A DNA stretch of 64,000 bases from Geminicoccaceae bacterium (GTDB lineage: Bacteria; Pseudomonadota; Alphaproteobacteria; Geminicoccales; Geminicoccaceae), in assembly GCA_028285265.1 (NCBI GenBank), contig JANQPX010000021.1, forward strand, positions 1 to 64,000. Reading direction: 5' to 3'. Under the pieces are notes generated by a model that was not told where the DNA came from, ran no database searches, and saw only the letters and a program-made list of their open reading frames with translations. Position numbers and translations under genes: made by a program. Position 1 is the stretch's first letter, and each line of letters starts with the position of its first letter. Positions 34,273 through 43,930 of the stretch are shown here, one piece after another.

Positions 34273-35928
34273 ATGGGCTTTGGGTGGCAAAGCGGACAAC
34301 GCTCCAGGCGTTCCCCGCGGGGACGTCTCGGCCGTTTCCTGGAATTCCGGGTCGACGCCGCCGAGGCAGTGCTCGCAGCGGTGGCGGTCGTGCTTGTGGT
34401 TTGGCTCCTTTGGCCAGAAGAGCGCGGGCCAAGTCTGGTTAATGATGCCGACGATCAGCGGGTTGTCGATCGCGCCGACAGTGCTCCAGCCGAGTTGCAG
34501 CCAGCGCCAACCGCCGGGAAGGCGCCCGAAGGTTCCAGCGATCTTGCAACGGCGGCACGTGGCGACAGCACCACCGCTGACTTGCGGTCGGAGCGTCAAC
34601 GGATCGCGACGCCATCGGAGTTGGCTGACCGGCTTCAAGCCCGCGCTATCGATCCGGCACCCCAAAGACCTCAGCGCTCTGTCGATGCAGTACCGGCCGC
34701 AAGGACGGCCTCGGCGGAAAATCCAAATGCTGATGAAGCAGCGTCGCAGCAGACGTCAAAGGGGCTCGTACCGCCTGAGGCAGTGGAGGTTGCCCTCTCA
34801 GGTATGATCAATCGTCTGACAGATGGTCAGGACGAGATTGACAATCCGCCGGCGCAGACGTCCAACGCTGCTCTTGAGGAGCAAGAACCTCCGGTGTTGT
34901 CAAGCGAGCGACTTGAGACTGACTCGTTGGCAGATATCGATCTTAGCGATCTTGATACCCTTGTGCCGGTACCCGACGAAACCGAGATCGCTGCCGTTGA
35001 CCCTGCAGTCTCCATTCCGGTCGATCCTGCGCCATCCGATGAGTCAGACACCGAGCCCTTTGTCATCGATCGCGACCCCAGCGTTCCCGACAATGATGTC
35101 AGGGCGCGTCCGCGCGACGACGCACCAACCTGGCTTCGCAATGCCGTTGCATCTCCCTTTGCCGACGATCGACCGATCATTGCGATTGTTCTGGACGATC
35201 TCGGGCTCAATCGGCGAAACACGGCGGCGGTTAACGATCTCCCGGCACCGTTGACTCTTGCGTTCCTTCCCTATGCTGGTCGGATTGAGGCACAGACCCA
35301 GGCTGCCCATGATGCCGGTCACGAGCTGATGCTGCATCTGCCCATGGAACCTCTCGGCTCGGACTGGCCCGGTCCCGATGCTCTCACCACAAAGATCAAC
35401 CAGACCGAGTTTATTGAGCGGCTTCTTAAGAATCTCGATCGATTTGAGGGCTTTGTTGGGATCAATAACCATATGGGCTCAAAGCTCACGGCGGATAGCT
35501 CACGCATGGAAGTCGTGATGCAGGAGCTTCGAAAGAGGGACGTCTTGTTCCTCGACTCGAAAACGAGTGCTCGTTCGGTTGCAGGCGATGTTGCTGGCGA
35601 GCACGGAGTTCCCAATACGACCCGAGATATCTTTCTCGACAATGTCATCGATGTCGAAGCCATCAAGCGTCAGCTCTCGAGGGCCGAGCAGGTCGCACGC
35701 TCACGCGGTAGTGCCGTTGCTATTGGCCACCCTCATGATGCCACCATCGAAGCACTACGCCAGTGGCTGCCCAATATGGAGGCCCGTGGATTTGTGCTTG
35801 CGCCGATCAGCGCCGTGGTCGCCAGGCGAGCTTGCCGCAATGGCGTTCTGATTGCCGACGAAACCTGCGGGCAGTATCTCCAGGTTCAAAAGGCAACGCA
35901 GCCCGCCCTCTTTCCCACAGACAGTTGA
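34273..35928 (+). CDS. Divergent polysaccharide deacetylase family protein
   Basis: A protein of about 551 residues. A single N-terminal transmembrane helix (AVLAAVAVVLVVWLLW) follows a basic start, then a low-complexity acidic and proline-rich linker of about 250 residues. The C-terminal 230 residues form the divergent polysaccharide deacetylase domain (DUF610): AIVLDDLGLNRR, LTLAFLPYAGR, LMLHLPMEP, GINNHMGSKLTAD and AIGHPHDATIEAL. The domain acts in the periplasm, and the family is often near envelope genes. Substrate unproved. ATG 34273 is chosen with GGAG upstream; TTG 34255 is possible. Confidence 0.88.
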   Translation: MGFGWQSGQRSRRSPRGRLGRFLEFRVDAAEAVLAAVAVVLVVWLLWPEERGPSLVNDADDQRVVDRADSAPAELQPAPTAGKAPEGSSDLATAARGDSTTADLRSERQRIATPSELADRLQARAIDPAPQRPQRSVDAVPAARTASAENPNADEAASQQTSKGLVPPEAVEVALSGMINRLTDGQDEIDNPPAQTSNAALEEQEPPVLSSERLETDSLADIDLSDLDTLVPVPDETEIAAVDPAVSIPVDPAPSDESDTEPFVIDRDPSVPDNDVRARPRDDAPTWLRNAVASPFADDRPIIAIVLDDLGLNRRNTAAVNDLPAPLTLAFLPYAGRIEAQTQAAHDAGHELMLHLPMEPLGSDWPGPDALTTKINQTEFIERLLKNLDRFEGFVGINNHMGSKLTADSSRMEVVMQELRKRDVLFLDSKTSARSVAGDVAGEHGVPNTTRDIFLDNVIDVEAIKRQLSRAEQVARSRGSAVAIGHPHDATIEALRQWLPNMEARGFVLAPISAVVARRACRNGVLIADETCGQYLQVQKATQPALFPTDS

Positions 35929-35980
35929 TTAGATCCGTCACGTCAACCAACACTCTTTCTCGTGATGATGTGTTGAACCT

Positions 35981-36526
35981 ATGAATTTCCCTGGACGTGC
36001 CAAGGCGTTCATCGCCTCGATCATCTTTCGTCAGCGCCTGCTCAATCGATGGGCTCATAAGACCCTGCCAACCAAGCGGCTTGCTGCCTGCGTGATGCTG
36101 TTTGATCAATCCGGTAAGCTCTTAATCCTTGAGACGACCTATCAACCAGAATGGCTCTTACCGGGCGGCGTCGTTGAACGGGATGAACCTCCTTGGGTTG
36201 GGGCTCGGCGGGAAGTTCGCGAAGAGATAGGGCTCGAACTCGGAGCGCTGTCCTTCGCGGCCATGGATTGGCGGTCGTCAGACGATGAGTTTGACGACAG
36301 TTTGCATTTCGTGTTTGACGGCGGTGTGCTCTCGGCCGAGCAACAAGCGATGATCCGCCCCGACGGAAGCGAGATTTCAAACTACCGATTTGTCGCGCGT
36401 GACGAAGCGAAAGCCTTGGTGGAGCCCCATCTTAGCAGACGCATTATGCCTTGCTGGGATCAGCGCGCTACGGCCCAGCGTCCTTTAATTCTGAATAGGG
36501 GGGCACCGGACGACATGGCCTCCTGA
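35981..36526 (+). CDS. Nudix hydrolase
   Basis: A 181-residue enzyme of the Nudix family, which cleaves nucleoside diphosphates linked to another group. The Nudix box, G-X5-E-X7-RE-X2-EE, is complete in GVVERDEPPWVGARREVREE. Around it are LLILETTYQPEWLLPGG and the C-terminal domain. The N-terminus is a basic 30-residue stretch. Substrate cannot be told from the sequence. Upstream gene ends 53 bases before, so it could follow the deacetylase in one transcript. Confidence 0.9.
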   Translation: MNFPGRAKAFIASIIFRQRLLNRWAHKTLPTKRLAACVMLFDQSGKLLILETTYQPEWLLPGGVVERDEPPWVGARREVREEIGLELGALSFAAMDWRSSDDEFDDSLHFVFDGGVLSAEQQAMIRPDGSEISNYRFVARDEAKALVEPHLSRRIMPCWDQRATAQRPLILNRGAPDDMAS

Positions 36527-36579
36527 CCAACACTCTCCAATCTCTGGTATTATCGACATAAGCGAAGAGGCAGGTTGCC

Positions 36580-37131
36580 ATGCTTCAAGGTAGTACATTT
36601 CACCTACGGACGATTATGGAGAAGGATCTCGACGAACTGGTTAGGCTTTTTGGAGATCGCTCGCTTCAGGGGGACTATCTCCCGGTGCGCCTAGTGTCGC
36701 AAAGCCATCTAAGAGAGGCGTTTAAGAAGGACGGTTTTTGGTCAGAAGACTTCAAACGGCTACTGATGATGAGTGATCAGGAGCAGATCATTGGTAGCCT
36801 TTGGATCTTTAAACCCGTTCCATATTTCGATGCTTTGGAACTTGGCTATACGCTGCTTGGCCGTGAGCGTTGGGGCAAGGGCTTGATGACGGAGGCGGCA
36901 GGACTGGTTGTCGACTATGTGTTTTCAACGGAACGGGTCAATCGCCTGGAGATTCGCTGTGACGTTGAGAACCGTGCATCGGCGCGAATTGCCGAAAAGC
37001 TTGGCTTCACCCATGAAGGCATTGCGCGTCAGGCGACACTTTCGCGGGGCTCGCATCACGACATGCATCAATATGCCCTGATACGCGCCGATTGGGCTGG
37101 CGCCAAAGACAATGAGAAGACCAAGAACTGA
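36580..37131 (+). CDS. GNAT-family N-acetyltransferase (RimJ/RimL-like)
   Basis: A 183-residue acetyltransferase of the GNAT_3 subgroup that includes RimJ/RimL. The acetyl-CoA loop is in ERWGKGLMTEAAGLVVDY, and the C-terminal ENRASARIAEKLGFTHEG motif is typical. ATG 36580 is preceded by AGGCAGG. The acceptor may be a protein N-terminus or a small molecule; the sequence does not say. It converges with the D-amino-acid dehydrogenase gene. Confidence 0.88.
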   Translation: MLQGSTFHLRTIMEKDLDELVRLFGDRSLQGDYLPVRLVSQSHLREAFKKDGFWSEDFKRLLMMSDQEQIIGSLWIFKPVPYFDALELGYTLLGRERWGKGLMTEAAGLVVDYVFSTERVNRLEIRCDVENRASARIAEKLGFTHEGIARQATLSRGSHHDMHQYALIRADWAGAKDNEKTKN

Positions 37132-37175
37132 TCCTGCGCGCATCCACGTTTGGGCCAGGCGCTTCGTCACATGGA

Positions 37176-38420
37176 TCAGCGAAGCGTCATACCATCCATG
37201 GGAAGATCAGGTCGGCGGCCGGCAATGAGGTCGGCGTTGATGCGTGCGGTACCGCAAGCCATTGTCCAGCCCATGTGACCATGGCCGGTATTGTAGTATA
37301 AATTCTGCAATCGGCCTTTGCCGAGTATCGGCGTCCCTTCAGGGGTCATCGGGCGCAAGCAGGCCCAATAGCTTGGCCGATCATAATCCCCTGCGTTGGG
37401 TAGAAGTTCCTTCGCAGCCTTGAGCATAGATGAGAAGTCGCTGGGCTTGTGGCTCGTATCATAGCCTGCAAACTCGGCAACGGCTGTCAGTCGGACGCTG
37501 TCACCGATGCGAACATAGGCGAAGAGATTGTCTTCATCGATACCACCGAGGGTCGGCGGGTTGTTGGCGCCATTGATCGGAAGAGTCGCAGAATATCCTT
37601 TGACAGGATAGACGGAGACTGTTTCACGAAGCGACCTTGCGATGACCGGGCTGAACGAACCGAGCGCCATCACATAGAGATCGGCTTTCATCGCGCCCTG
37701 ATCGGTTTGGATCTCGTCGATGTTGTCACCTTCGGTCGTAATCCCGGTGACCGTCGTATCATAGCGAAAGCGGGCTCCACGTTCTTTGCAGAGACCTGCA
37801 AGGGCCACTGTGAACTTATGCGCATCGCCACTTTCATCCGAGGGCGCATAGAACCCCCCCATGATCTTGCCTTTTGATGGTTCTAGAGCCGGATCGATTT
37901 CAGCTGCGCGATCGCGGTCGATCTCCTCGAGTTCATGACCAGCATCCATCATGATTTGCATATTTCGGGCGCCGTTCTCGAAACTCTCAGATTTCCGGTA
38001 GAGATAGAGAAGACCACGCCGCTCGCCGTCATACTCGATGCCGGTACGACTCACGACATCCTGAAGAGCAAGCTGTGCATAGCGGCAAAGCCTGTGTTTT
38101 CTCTCGGTATTGATCCTTGCCCGCTCCGCGGAACATTCCTTCAGAAACTTGAGCGACCAACGCCATAGGGCAGGGTCGAATCGTAGGCGATAGCGAAGCG
38201 GTTGACCTTTGCTGAAGAGCGACTTCATCAGAATCTTTGGCGCCCTCGGCGAGCCCCAAGCAAATGCATGGCCCGGTGCGACGAGGCCGGCGTTGGCGAA
38301 GCTGGTTTCTTGGGCTGGGCCTGGTTGTCGGTCGATGACGGTGACGTCGTGGCCGTCTTCCAAAAGCTCGAAGGCGGCGGTCACGCCCGCAAGACCCGCG
38401 CCCATGATCAAGATCCGCAT
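37176..38420 (-). CDS. dadA: D-amino-acid dehydrogenase (DadA-like FAD oxidoreductase)
   Basis: A 414-residue FAD enzyme of the DAO family. The dinucleotide motif is GAGLAGVTAAFELLEDG with VIDR; FANAGLVAPGHAFAW matches DadA, as does the C-terminal YWACLRPMTPEGTPILG and YNTGHGHMGWTMACGT. It oxidises D-amino acids to keto acids at the inner membrane, feeding electrons to the respiratory chain. ATG 38420 has GAGG six bases upstream. It is downstream of an aspartate/hydantoin racemase gene with 78 bases between, suggesting linked amino-acid catabolism. The exact substrate is not determined. Confidence 0.9.
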   Translation of the reverse strand: MRILIMGAGLAGVTAAFELLEDGHDVTVIDRQPGPAQETSFANAGLVAPGHAFAWGSPRAPKILMKSLFSKGQPLRYRLRFDPALWRWSLKFLKECSAERARINTERKHRLCRYAQLALQDVVSRTGIEYDGERRGLLYLYRKSESFENGARNMQIMMDAGHELEEIDRDRAAEIDPALEPSKGKIMGGFYAPSDESGDAHKFTVALAGLCKERGARFRYDTTVTGITTEGDNIDEIQTDQGAMKADLYVMALGSFSPVIARSLRETVSVYPVKGYSATLPINGANNPPTLGGIDEDNLFAYVRIGDSVRLTAVAEFAGYDTSHKPSDFSSMLKAAKELLPNAGDYDRPSYWACLRPMTPEGTPILGKGRLQNLYYNTGHGHMGWTMACGTARINADLIAGRRPDLPMDGMTLR

Positions 38421-38498
38421 ACCAAGCCTCGTTTGTCTCCCATACAATGGTTCTTTGAAGCTAAAGCGTTTTGTAGGTTGGAGAAAGCCCAGGTTGCA

Positions 38499-39242
38499 TC
38501 AGGCGGAGCCGCTTGGCGCATATCGCGCAAAGTCTCCAGTGTAGGTCTTGGCGCGCGGCCAGGCATAGCCGCCGACTTTGCTTGAGCCGAGGCCGAGACT
38601 GACCAATCCCTCGATCATCTTAACGGCGCAGGCCACGCCATCCAGGACCGGAACACCGGTCTCATGGGTGAGCCACGTGGTGAGATCAGCCATGCCGGCA
38701 CAGCCGAGAATGACGCTTTCCGATTGGTCCGCCTCGACGGCACGAAGAACAGCGTCCCGTACCTTTTCACGGGCGCTCGATCCCTCGTCCTCCAGAGCAA
38801 GGACGGGTATGTCTGCAGCCCAAACCCGTTTCATTCGGCGCTCCATGCCATAACGATGGCCAAGATCCTCGATAACCGGAACAGAGCGCGCAAGGGTGCT
38901 GACCACGGAGAAGCTCGACGCAATCATGGTCGCTGCATGCATCGCAGCCTCGCAGATGCCAACAACCGGCTGAGCGACGGCCGTTCTGCATGAATGCAGG
39001 CCCGGATCGTCAAAACAAGCGAGTACGAAGCCATCATAGCCCTCTACCGAACCTTGGATCGCGCGCTCGACGACGCCAGGAACGCAATAGGCTTCGTCAT
39101 AGTGCCCTTCAATAGACACCGGCCCTTTGTCGGGGCTTACGGCCGTGATCTCGGTGCCTGGCGCGGCTACGGAACGGGCGGCGTCACCGATCTTCTCGGT
39201 CATGGAAAGCGTTGTATTCGGATTGATCACCAGAATTCTCAT
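38499..39242 (-). CDS. Aspartate/glutamate/hydantoin racemase family protein
   Basis: A 247-residue member of the Asp/Glu/hydantoin racemase superfamily. Two cysteine sites, VLACFDDPGL and ILGCAGMADL, supply the paired catalytic Cys; LVINPNTTLSMTEKI is the N-terminal signature. Such enzymes racemise hydantoins, aspartate or related compounds; the closest match by eye is hydantoin racemase. ATG 39242 has AGGGA upstream. It lies between the ABC permease and the dadA-like gene on the same strand, fitting a pathway using racemic amino acids or their derivatives. Confidence 0.85.
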   Translation of the reverse strand: MRILVINPNTTLSMTEKIGDAARSVAAPGTEITAVSPDKGPVSIEGHYDEAYCVPGVVERAIQGSVEGYDGFVLACFDDPGLHSCRTAVAQPVVGICEAAMHAATMIASSFSVVSTLARSVPVIEDLGHRYGMERRMKRVWAADIPVLALEDEGSSAREKVRDAVLRAVEADQSESVILGCAGMADLTTWLTHETGVPVLDGVACAVKMIEGLVSLGLGSSKVGGYAWPRAKTYTGDFARYAPSGSA

Positions 39243-39416
39243 CGGGCTTTCCCTATCCAATAGTTCGTCTCAGCCCGGCCATTCATGGTGACCAGGCATC
39301 CGAGCATGTCGACGACGTCGACCGAGCGACGCGTACTGTCCGCGTGTGTGACGGATCTAAGATTACCATTCGATTCGCCTCCGTCTGTACCAAGCCGGAA
39401 CGATCTCGATCCAGAC

Positions 39417-40259
39417 TCAGACGGCTTTGCCCGCGTCAGAGCCATGTCGCGCATGGCGGCGCTGCAGGATTAAAGCCGTGATTAAGCATGTGGCTATGAC
39501 CAGAATAGATAGGCCAGTGGTTAACGTGCCGAGAGCGTAGATCACTGGCGTCGTCGCATTGGTCTGCATCGCCTGTAGCTCAAGCGGCAACGTGTTGAGC
39601 GCGCCGACCGATTGGGAGGTGCGGGCGAGTTCATCATAGCTCAGCGTGAAGCCAAACAGTGCGACACCGATAAGCGATGGTGCGACGATCGGTAAAACGA
39701 CATGTCGAATGGTCTGGTAGTTTGTGGCGCCGAGATCGCGTGCGGCTTCTTCATAGGCTGGATTGAAGCGATTAAAGACCGCAAACATAATCAAAAGGCC
39801 GAACGGAAGCGTCCAGGTGAGATGCGCGCCAAGAGCGGAGGACCACCAATGCCGCTCCCAACCAAGCAACTCGAACAGAGAACCGATGCCGAGGCTAACA
39901 ACCACAGAGGGCATGATCAGGCTAGCGACCACGATATAGAACAGGAGCGTTGAGCCTTTGAAACGCCGCCGAAATGCAAGACCCGCCAAGAAGGACAGGA
40001 CAACGGTCAGGACAAGCACCATCAGGCCGAGCTTGAATGATCGGCCAAAGGAGCCCCAGATATCGCCGATGGATTGTGGTCGAAACAGGTCTTGAAACCA
40101 ATACAGCGAGATGCCGTTCATCGGAAAGACAAGGCCACCGCTCGGTCCCTGGAACGATAACAGGACGATCGTCAAAATCGGCCCGTAAAGGAATAGGACG
40201 AACAGGCTAAACACGGCGGCAAGAACGTAGAAGCTCCGGGGGCGACGATCGGCGGCCAT
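39417..40259 (-). CDS. ABC transporter permease (PotC-like), apparently orphaned
   Basis: A 280-residue inner-membrane permease of the spermidine/putrescine class. Six hydrophobic helices are present, beginning with VLAAVFSLFVLFLYGPILTI, and the EAA loop, EEAARDLGATNYQTIRHVVLP, contacts the ATPase (region about residues 160-182). No gene for the partner permease, ATPase or binding protein is present on either side, though these are normally adjacent. A 75-codon minus-strand frame ending 12 bases upstream (40271-40498) might be the tail of a lost gene, but I cannot recognise it. Function may depend on subunits elsewhere. Confidence 0.88.
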   Translation of the reverse strand: MAADRRPRSFYVLAAVFSLFVLFLYGPILTIVLLSFQGPSGGLVFPMNGISLYWFQDLFRPQSIGDIWGSFGRSFKLGLMVLVLTVVLSFLAGLAFRRRFKGSTLLFYIVVASLIMPSVVVSLGIGSLFELLGWERHWWSSALGAHLTWTLPFGLLIMFAVFNRFNPAYEEAARDLGATNYQTIRHVVLPIVAPSLIGVALFGFTLSYDELARTSQSVGALNTLPLELQAMQTNATTPVIYALGTLTTGLSILVIATCLITALILQRRHARHGSDAGKAV

Positions 40260-41007
40260 GGCATCTCCTCTTAGCTCACCTCAACATTGAGACCGAGGCT
40301 GCGCATTTGTGCAAGGGCCCAGCGGTATTTCCAGATGCAATGCTCCTTCTGGAACGGTCGAAATTTAGGCGCTTTTTCTCTTTTCTGGGGATTCGAGGTC
40401 TGATACATACGTCGCCATATTGGAAATATACAAAGAAAGCGCTGTGGATTTACGCAGGCGATTGAGTGGTTCTTCGGCGGTAGGTCGGGCCACAGCATAT
40501 TAGCTCGGGAGTTGGCTTGATGGTTGAAAGGTGTCGTGCTCTGACACAGCCGGCGGGGGATGCCGATCCATACTCACAGCGCTTGGTTGATCGGCGAGGC
40601 GGACAAGTTCCTAAGACCAAAGGGCGTCTTGCCCGATCGGCCGCTTGCCGAAGCTGGTATCACTGGCGGTGGTATGCGAAGCATCACACCCCCCCGCTGT
40701 GGGTGACCCTCGCGCCGCCTTGGCAGGTCGTTCGTTTGGCGTGCAGGATCAAGGGAACGTCGGTGGCTATGGCGGCACTTTCGATGCCTCTTGCTCTTCT
40801 GGCGAGTTCCAGCCTTGACGAGGCTGCTTGTGTCGATATTCACCAGGATTCCGGGGTGAAATCCGAATCAGGATGGGCTAGACTCGTCCGTAAATTCGGT
40901 GTCCGTTTGAGTTCAGCTTGAGATCTGAAATGGCGCCGTGCTCCGGCGTTGGAGCTTGTGCCGGAGACCACAAGCGGCCCGTTCAGGGCGGAGCAGGGAG
41001 TGAGTCG
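40260..41007. other. Intergenic stretch between the permease and TRAP operons
   Basis: Small overlapping frames on both strands lack motifs. It should hold the TRAP operon promoter at its right side. The left side may contain the worn remains of transporter genes that would normally accompany the permease, which I cannot demonstrate. Confidence 0.45.
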
Positions 41008-42027
41008 ATGCGTTTCTTCAAAGAATGTGGTGTGCTGCCGCTCGTCATGGCAGCGGTGTTCTCGATGTCGACTTCGGTGAAGGCTGAGGAGACGCTGACA
41101 ATCTCCAGTTGGATCCCGCCACATGCGATGAACACCGTCTTCTTCCCGGCGTGGATTGAGCAGATCGAACAAGCGACTGAGGGACGCGTTACGGGTAAGA
41201 TTGAGTTTGGTCTTGCTCCGCCTCCCGGCCAAATCGATCTGATCGAAGACGGTTCCGCTGACGTCGCGTGGATCTTTCATGGCTATAATCCCGGGCGTTT
41301 CGTCACGACAAAGCTGATTGAACTCCCGGGCTATGTGGGCGACGCTGAGGCTGCATCGGTTGCCCATTGGCGTGCCCATGAGCAGTTCCTAAAACAAGCG
41401 GGCGAGCATGACGGCGTGCGCGTGGTCGCGCTCATGACCCACGGACCAGGGCAGGTCCATATGCGCGACCCGATCAACTCCCTCGCCGATCTGGAAGGCA
41501 AGAAGATCCGAATCGGCGGCGGGGTCTCTGCCGATGTCGGCACGGCACTCGGCGTCGTCGGTGTCCAGGTTCCGGCTCCCAAGGTCTATGAGACGTTGTC
41601 GGGTGGTGTGGCCGACGGCGTTTGGATGCCCATGGAAACCAATAAGAGCCTTCGTCTTTTTGAAGTGGCACCAAACACCATCACGATGCCGGGCGGACTC
41701 TACCGTGGTTCCTTCTCCGTCCTTATGAGCGAAGATGCTTTGGCACGTCTGTCGGAAGAAGATCGTGACGCTGTCCTTTCGACAACAGGTGAAGCGCTTT
41801 CAGCTTTGGCCGGCCGGGCGTGGGCGGAGGCAGATATCGCAGGCATTGATAATGCTCAAGATGTTGGTGTCGCAATGAGTGAATTTTCAGCAGAAGATCA
41901 AGCAGCATTTTCCGAGATTGCCGCTGAGATCCGTGGCCGTGTGATCGACGAGGTCGCGGCTAGAGGTGTCGATGCTGAAGCGGCTGTGGCCCTGATCGAG
42001 GAGACCATGAAGAGCTACGGCAAGTAG
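41008..42027 (+). CDS. TRAP transporter substrate-binding protein (DctP family)
   Basis: A 339-residue periplasmic binding protein with a signal peptide ending near TSVKAEE. The DctP pattern is seen in SWIPPHAMNTVFFPAWIEQI, INSLADLEGKKIRIGGG and MPMETNKSLRLFEVAP. The conserved Arg that binds a carboxylate group is likely in the KKIRIGG region. ATG 41008 has GGGAG upstream; the frame reaches 40918 without support. It is the first gene of a DctP-DctQ-DctM operon that imports an organic acid using a sodium gradient. The substrate is not predictable by eye. Confidence 0.93.
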   Translation: MRFFKECGVLPLVMAAVFSMSTSVKAEETLTISSWIPPHAMNTVFFPAWIEQIEQATEGRVTGKIEFGLAPPPGQIDLIEDGSADVAWIFHGYNPGRFVTTKLIELPGYVGDAEAASVAHWRAHEQFLKQAGEHDGVRVVALMTHGPGQVHMRDPINSLADLEGKKIRIGGGVSADVGTALGVVGVQVPAPKVYETLSGGVADGVWMPMETNKSLRLFEVAPNTITMPGGLYRGSFSVLMSEDALARLSEEDRDAVLSTTGEALSALAGRAWAEADIAGIDNAQDVGVAMSEFSAEDQAAFSEIAAEIRGRVIDEVAARGVDAEAAVALIEETMKSYGK

Positions 42028-42039
42028 GGACGTCGTCGC

Positions 42040-42585
42040 TTGGAGGTCGGTATCACGACCTGGTGTCGACGGCTGGAGAGGGGCGGGAGCTTCCTCGCCC
42101 GTCTTCTCCTCGCTCTCTCAGCGCTCACGCTTCTTGCGATGCTCATCCTCACCTGCGCTGATGTCATTGGACGCTATCTGCTGCACGCTCCGATCAATGG
42201 TAAAACCGAGCTGACCCGGTTGATGATGGCGGGGCTGATTGCTGCTACGCTACCGGTGATCAGCGCGGCAGGCGGGCATATCAGCGTCGATCTGTTCGAT
42301 CGCCGCTTCTCTCGACGCGGCGCAGCAATTCGCGACCTTTTCACTGATGCTATTGCTGCTCTTGCACTCGGTGTTCTGGCCCATTGGCTCCTGTTCCGAG
42401 CCGATCGTCTACTGACGCGAGGTTATGTCAGTGACTTCCTCCATCTACCCCTTCATCCCATGGCTTTTTTCGTGGCGACGATGGTGGCAGCCGCCAGCCT
42501 CGCTTTGCTGGCGAAGCTTGCTGTCAATCTCTACTATGTTTGGCACCCAGAGCTCAGGCCGGATGACCGGTCGGTGATCCTCTAG
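42040..42585 (+). CDS. TRAP transporter small permease (DctQ family)
   Basis: A 181-residue protein with four transmembrane helices, the small integral subunit of a TRAP transporter. DVIGRYLLHAPINGKTELTRL and the GGHISVDLFDRR motif are typical of DctQ. The start is TTG 42040, 12 bases after the binding-protein gene, with no better codon available. It is followed by the large permease after two bases, so all three are translated from one message. Confidence 0.92.
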   Translation: MEVGITTWCRRLERGGSFLARLLLALSALTLLAMLILTCADVIGRYLLHAPINGKTELTRLMMAGLIAATLPVISAAGGHISVDLFDRRFSRRGAAIRDLFTDAIAALALGVLAHWLLFRADRLLTRGYVSDFLHLPLHPMAFFVATMVAAASLALLAKLAVNLYYVWHPELRPDDRSVIL

Positions 42586-42587
42586 GC

Positions 42588-43928
42588 ATGGAGGTAGCGC
42601 TTCTCGGGTTCGCGGCAGTTCTTCTCCTCGCCTTTCTGCGCCTTCCAATTGCATTCGCCATGGGGATTGTCGGTGCTGTCGGCTTTGCCGCCCTTAACGG
42701 TTGGCGATGGAAGGCGTCACTCTCGCCTGCTGCTGGCACCGTTCTCGATACGCTTCAAACCGAGAGCCTTTCCGTTATCCCGCTTTTTATTCTGATGGGG
42801 ATGCTGGTCGGCCGAGCGGGGCTTGCCAGCGAACTTTATCGGGCTTCCAATGCATTTCTGGGCCATCGCAAAGGAGGGCTCTCAATGGCGACCATTGTCG
42901 CCTGCGGTGGCTTTTCAGCGATTTGCGGGTCATCTCTTGCGACCGCGGCAACCATGTCCAAAGTTGCGATGCCTGAGATGCGCCGCTTCGGTTATGCGGA
43001 CCGACTTGCGACCGCTTCAATTGCCGCTGGCGGAACGCTCGGCATCCTCATACCCCCGTCCGTGATCTTGATCATCTATGGCATCATGACCGAGCAGAGC
43101 ATCGACAAGCTGTTCCTGGCCGGGGTGATCCCTGGGGTGATTGGTGTTCTCTTCTACTTGGCGGCGGTGCAATGGGTTGTTTGGCGCACGCCTGATGCTG
43201 GACCGGCCGGCGGCCGTACGTCTTGGCGCGAACGAGGATCGGCACTTGCCCAAGTTTGGGCCATCATCTTCCTCTTCGTCGCCATTCTCGGCGGGATCTA
43301 TCTCGGCGTTTATACCGTTACTGAGGCTGCCGGTATTGGTGCAGGTGGAGCGCTCCTCATCGCGGTCTTCCGAGGGCAACTGACAATTCGTTCTCTCGCG
43401 GAAGCGTTGATTGAGACGGTGAAAACGACGGCGATGTTGTTTTCCGTCCTGATCGGCGCCCAGATTTTCCAGCGTTTCGTGGTGCGCGCGGGCATGCCTG
43501 AAGATCTACTTGCCTTCGTTACGGGTTTCGATGTCAGCCCTCTCGCTGTGATCTTTTTGATCCTTTTGGTCTACATCGTTCTCGGCTGCGTCTTCGAAAG
43601 CTTGTCAATGTTGCTTCTGACGGTGCCAGTCTTTGCACCTTTGGTGGCACAGCTTGGCCTATTTCCCGACTACGCCGGCGCTCAGGCGGCGGAGGTCTCT
43701 TTGATTTGGTTTGGTATCATCGTTGTGGTGGTGACGGAGATCAGTCTGATCACGCCGCCGGTGGGGCTGAACGTGTTTGTCCTAAAGGGCGTGCTCGGCG
43801 ATGTCTCGACCGGCACGATTTTTAAAGGGGTGACGCCCTTTTGGATCGCCGATCTTATCCGCCTATTGCTGCTTGTCCTGGCGCCAACGCTGGTTTTACT
43901 GCTGCCGTTATCGATGAAGCCCTTTTGA
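42588..43928 (+). CDS. TRAP transporter large permease (DctM family)
   Basis: A 446-residue permease with about 12 hydrophobic helices, which forms the transport path. Family motifs include RLPIAFAMGIVGAVGF, GFSAICGSSLATAATMSKVAMPEM, AGGTLGILIPPSVILIIYG and the late ITPPVGLNVFVLKG. Its 3' end meets the convergent DUF928 gene with two bases between. Complete and typical in length. Confidence 0.95.
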   Translation: MEVALLGFAAVLLLAFLRLPIAFAMGIVGAVGFAALNGWRWKASLSPAAGTVLDTLQTESLSVIPLFILMGMLVGRAGLASELYRASNAFLGHRKGGLSMATIVACGGFSAICGSSLATAATMSKVAMPEMRRFGYADRLATASIAAGGTLGILIPPSVILIIYGIMTEQSIDKLFLAGVIPGVIGVLFYLAAVQWVVWRTPDAGPAGGRTSWRERGSALAQVWAIIFLFVAILGGIYLGVYTVTEAAGIGAGGALLIAVFRGQLTIRSLAEALIETVKTTAMLFSVLIGAQIFQRFVVRAGMPEDLLAFVTGFDVSPLAVIFLILLVYIVLGCVFESLSMLLLTVPVFAPLVAQLGLFPDYAGAQAAEVSLIWFGIIVVVVTEISLITPPVGLNVFVLKGVLGDVSTGTIFKGVTPFWIADLIRLLLLVLAPTLVLLLPLSMKPF

Positions 43929-43930
43929 CC

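Noticed and set aside
40517..40921. 134-codon plus-strand frame before the TRAP operon
   Set aside because: No domain, no ribosome binding site, and composition typical of non-coding GC-rich DNA.
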